Positions 31,867-32,002 of a DNA stretch of 32,002 bases are shown one piece after another. Location of the stretch: the NCBI GenBank assembly GCA_035702665.1, contig DASSQD010000029.1, positions 1 through 32,002 of the forward strand. The letters run 5' to 3'. The stretch comes from VBDM01 sp035702665 (GTDB taxonomy: Bacteria > Pseudomonadota > Gammaproteobacteria > Burkholderiales > SG8-39). The position numbers were made by a program, and so were the translations under genes. Numbering within the stretch: position 1 is the first letter of the stretch; each line of letters opens with the position of its first letter. The notes below the pieces were generated by a model. It was not told the origin of the DNA, did not search any database, and saw only the letters and a list, made by a program, of their open reading frames with translations.

Positions 31867-32002
31867 CTAGTAGGGGTTCGCGATCGGCAGCTCTTCGGCG
31901 GGATAGAGCGAGATGATCTTCGCGCCGTCGGGGGTGAGGACCACCTCCTCCTCGATGCGGGCCGCCGAGATGCCGTCGGTAGCCGGGCAGTCGGTCTCCA
32001 CG
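31867..32002 (-). CDS. M24 family metallopeptidase (Xaa-Pro aminopeptidase-like), C-terminal end
   Basis: Only the last 45 codons are in the window. They encode the characteristic M24 C-terminus: ARIEEEVVLTPDGAK, where the Glu cluster includes the last metal ligand of the pita-bread fold, then LYPAEELPIANPY. Members are Xaa-Pro aminopeptidases, creatinases or related hydrolases; the small-molecule hydrolases would suit a catabolic cluster, but the fragment is too short to choose. It is the first visible gene of the leftward operon. Confidence 0.75.
   Translation of the reverse strand, partial: VETDCPATDGISAARIEEEVVLTPDGAKIISLYPAEELPIANPY

Overview
The window is high-GC bacterial DNA (roughly two thirds G+C by eye) and reads as chromosomal Betaproteobacteria, most likely Burkholderiales or a close relative. 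The pointers are the gene order mraZ to lpxC, a divergent DciA-type gene beside an M23-peptidase-like gene, a Bug-type tripartite tricarboxylate receptor, and a DUF6806-like gene. This placement is inferred from gene content and protein style, not from a marker-gene comparison.

Region 1 (about 1-19900) is a complete division and cell wall (dcw) cluster, transcribed leftward on the minus strand. In order of transcription it is mraZ, rsmH, ftsL, ftsI, murE, murF, mraY, murD, ftsW, murG, murC, murB, ddl, ftsQ, ftsA, ftsZ, lpxC. A small two-helix membrane protein follows lpxC. Nearly every junction is a 1-17 bp overlap or a gap of a few bases, and about ten of the seventeen genes start with GTG or TTG. 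The cluster makes lipid II (MurB-G, MraY, Ddl), flips and polymerises it at the septum (FtsW, FtsI), builds the divisome (FtsL, Q, A, Z), and ends with the committed step of lipid A synthesis (LpxC). A possible 53-residue basic ORF sits between ftsZ and lpxC. To the left are a rightward dciA-like gene and the 5' part of a leftward M23-peptidase-like gene.

Region 2 (19807-20094) is the dcw control region. It holds a sigma70-type promoter with 17 bp spacing, four 10-bp-phased GTGG repeats that match the known layout of MraZ operators, and a 140-bp block counted at 29% G+C with two perfect AT-rich palindromes.

Region 3 (20095-21550) holds a DUF6806-like gene and a divergent NYN-domain putative RNase.

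Region 4 (21547-32002) is a leftward run of catabolic and transport genes. In order of transcription these are an M24 peptidase (cut by the window edge), E1 alpha and E1 beta of a 2-oxoacid/acetoin dehydrogenase-type complex, a free-standing 78-aa lipoyl domain, a 3-hydroxyisobutyrate-dehydrogenase-like enzyme, a Bug receptor, an ABC importer (ATPase, binding protein, two different permeases), a carboxymuconolactone-decarboxylase-like protein, an SDR lacking the usual catalytic Ser, and a 3-oxoadipyl-CoA-type thiolase. The run looks like uptake and CoA-dependent breakdown of an unidentified organic acid or ring-derived compound. No E2 acyltransferase domain or E3 is visible, and the substrate cannot be read from the sequence.

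I saw no tRNA, rRNA, insertion sequence, CRISPR array or phage gene.
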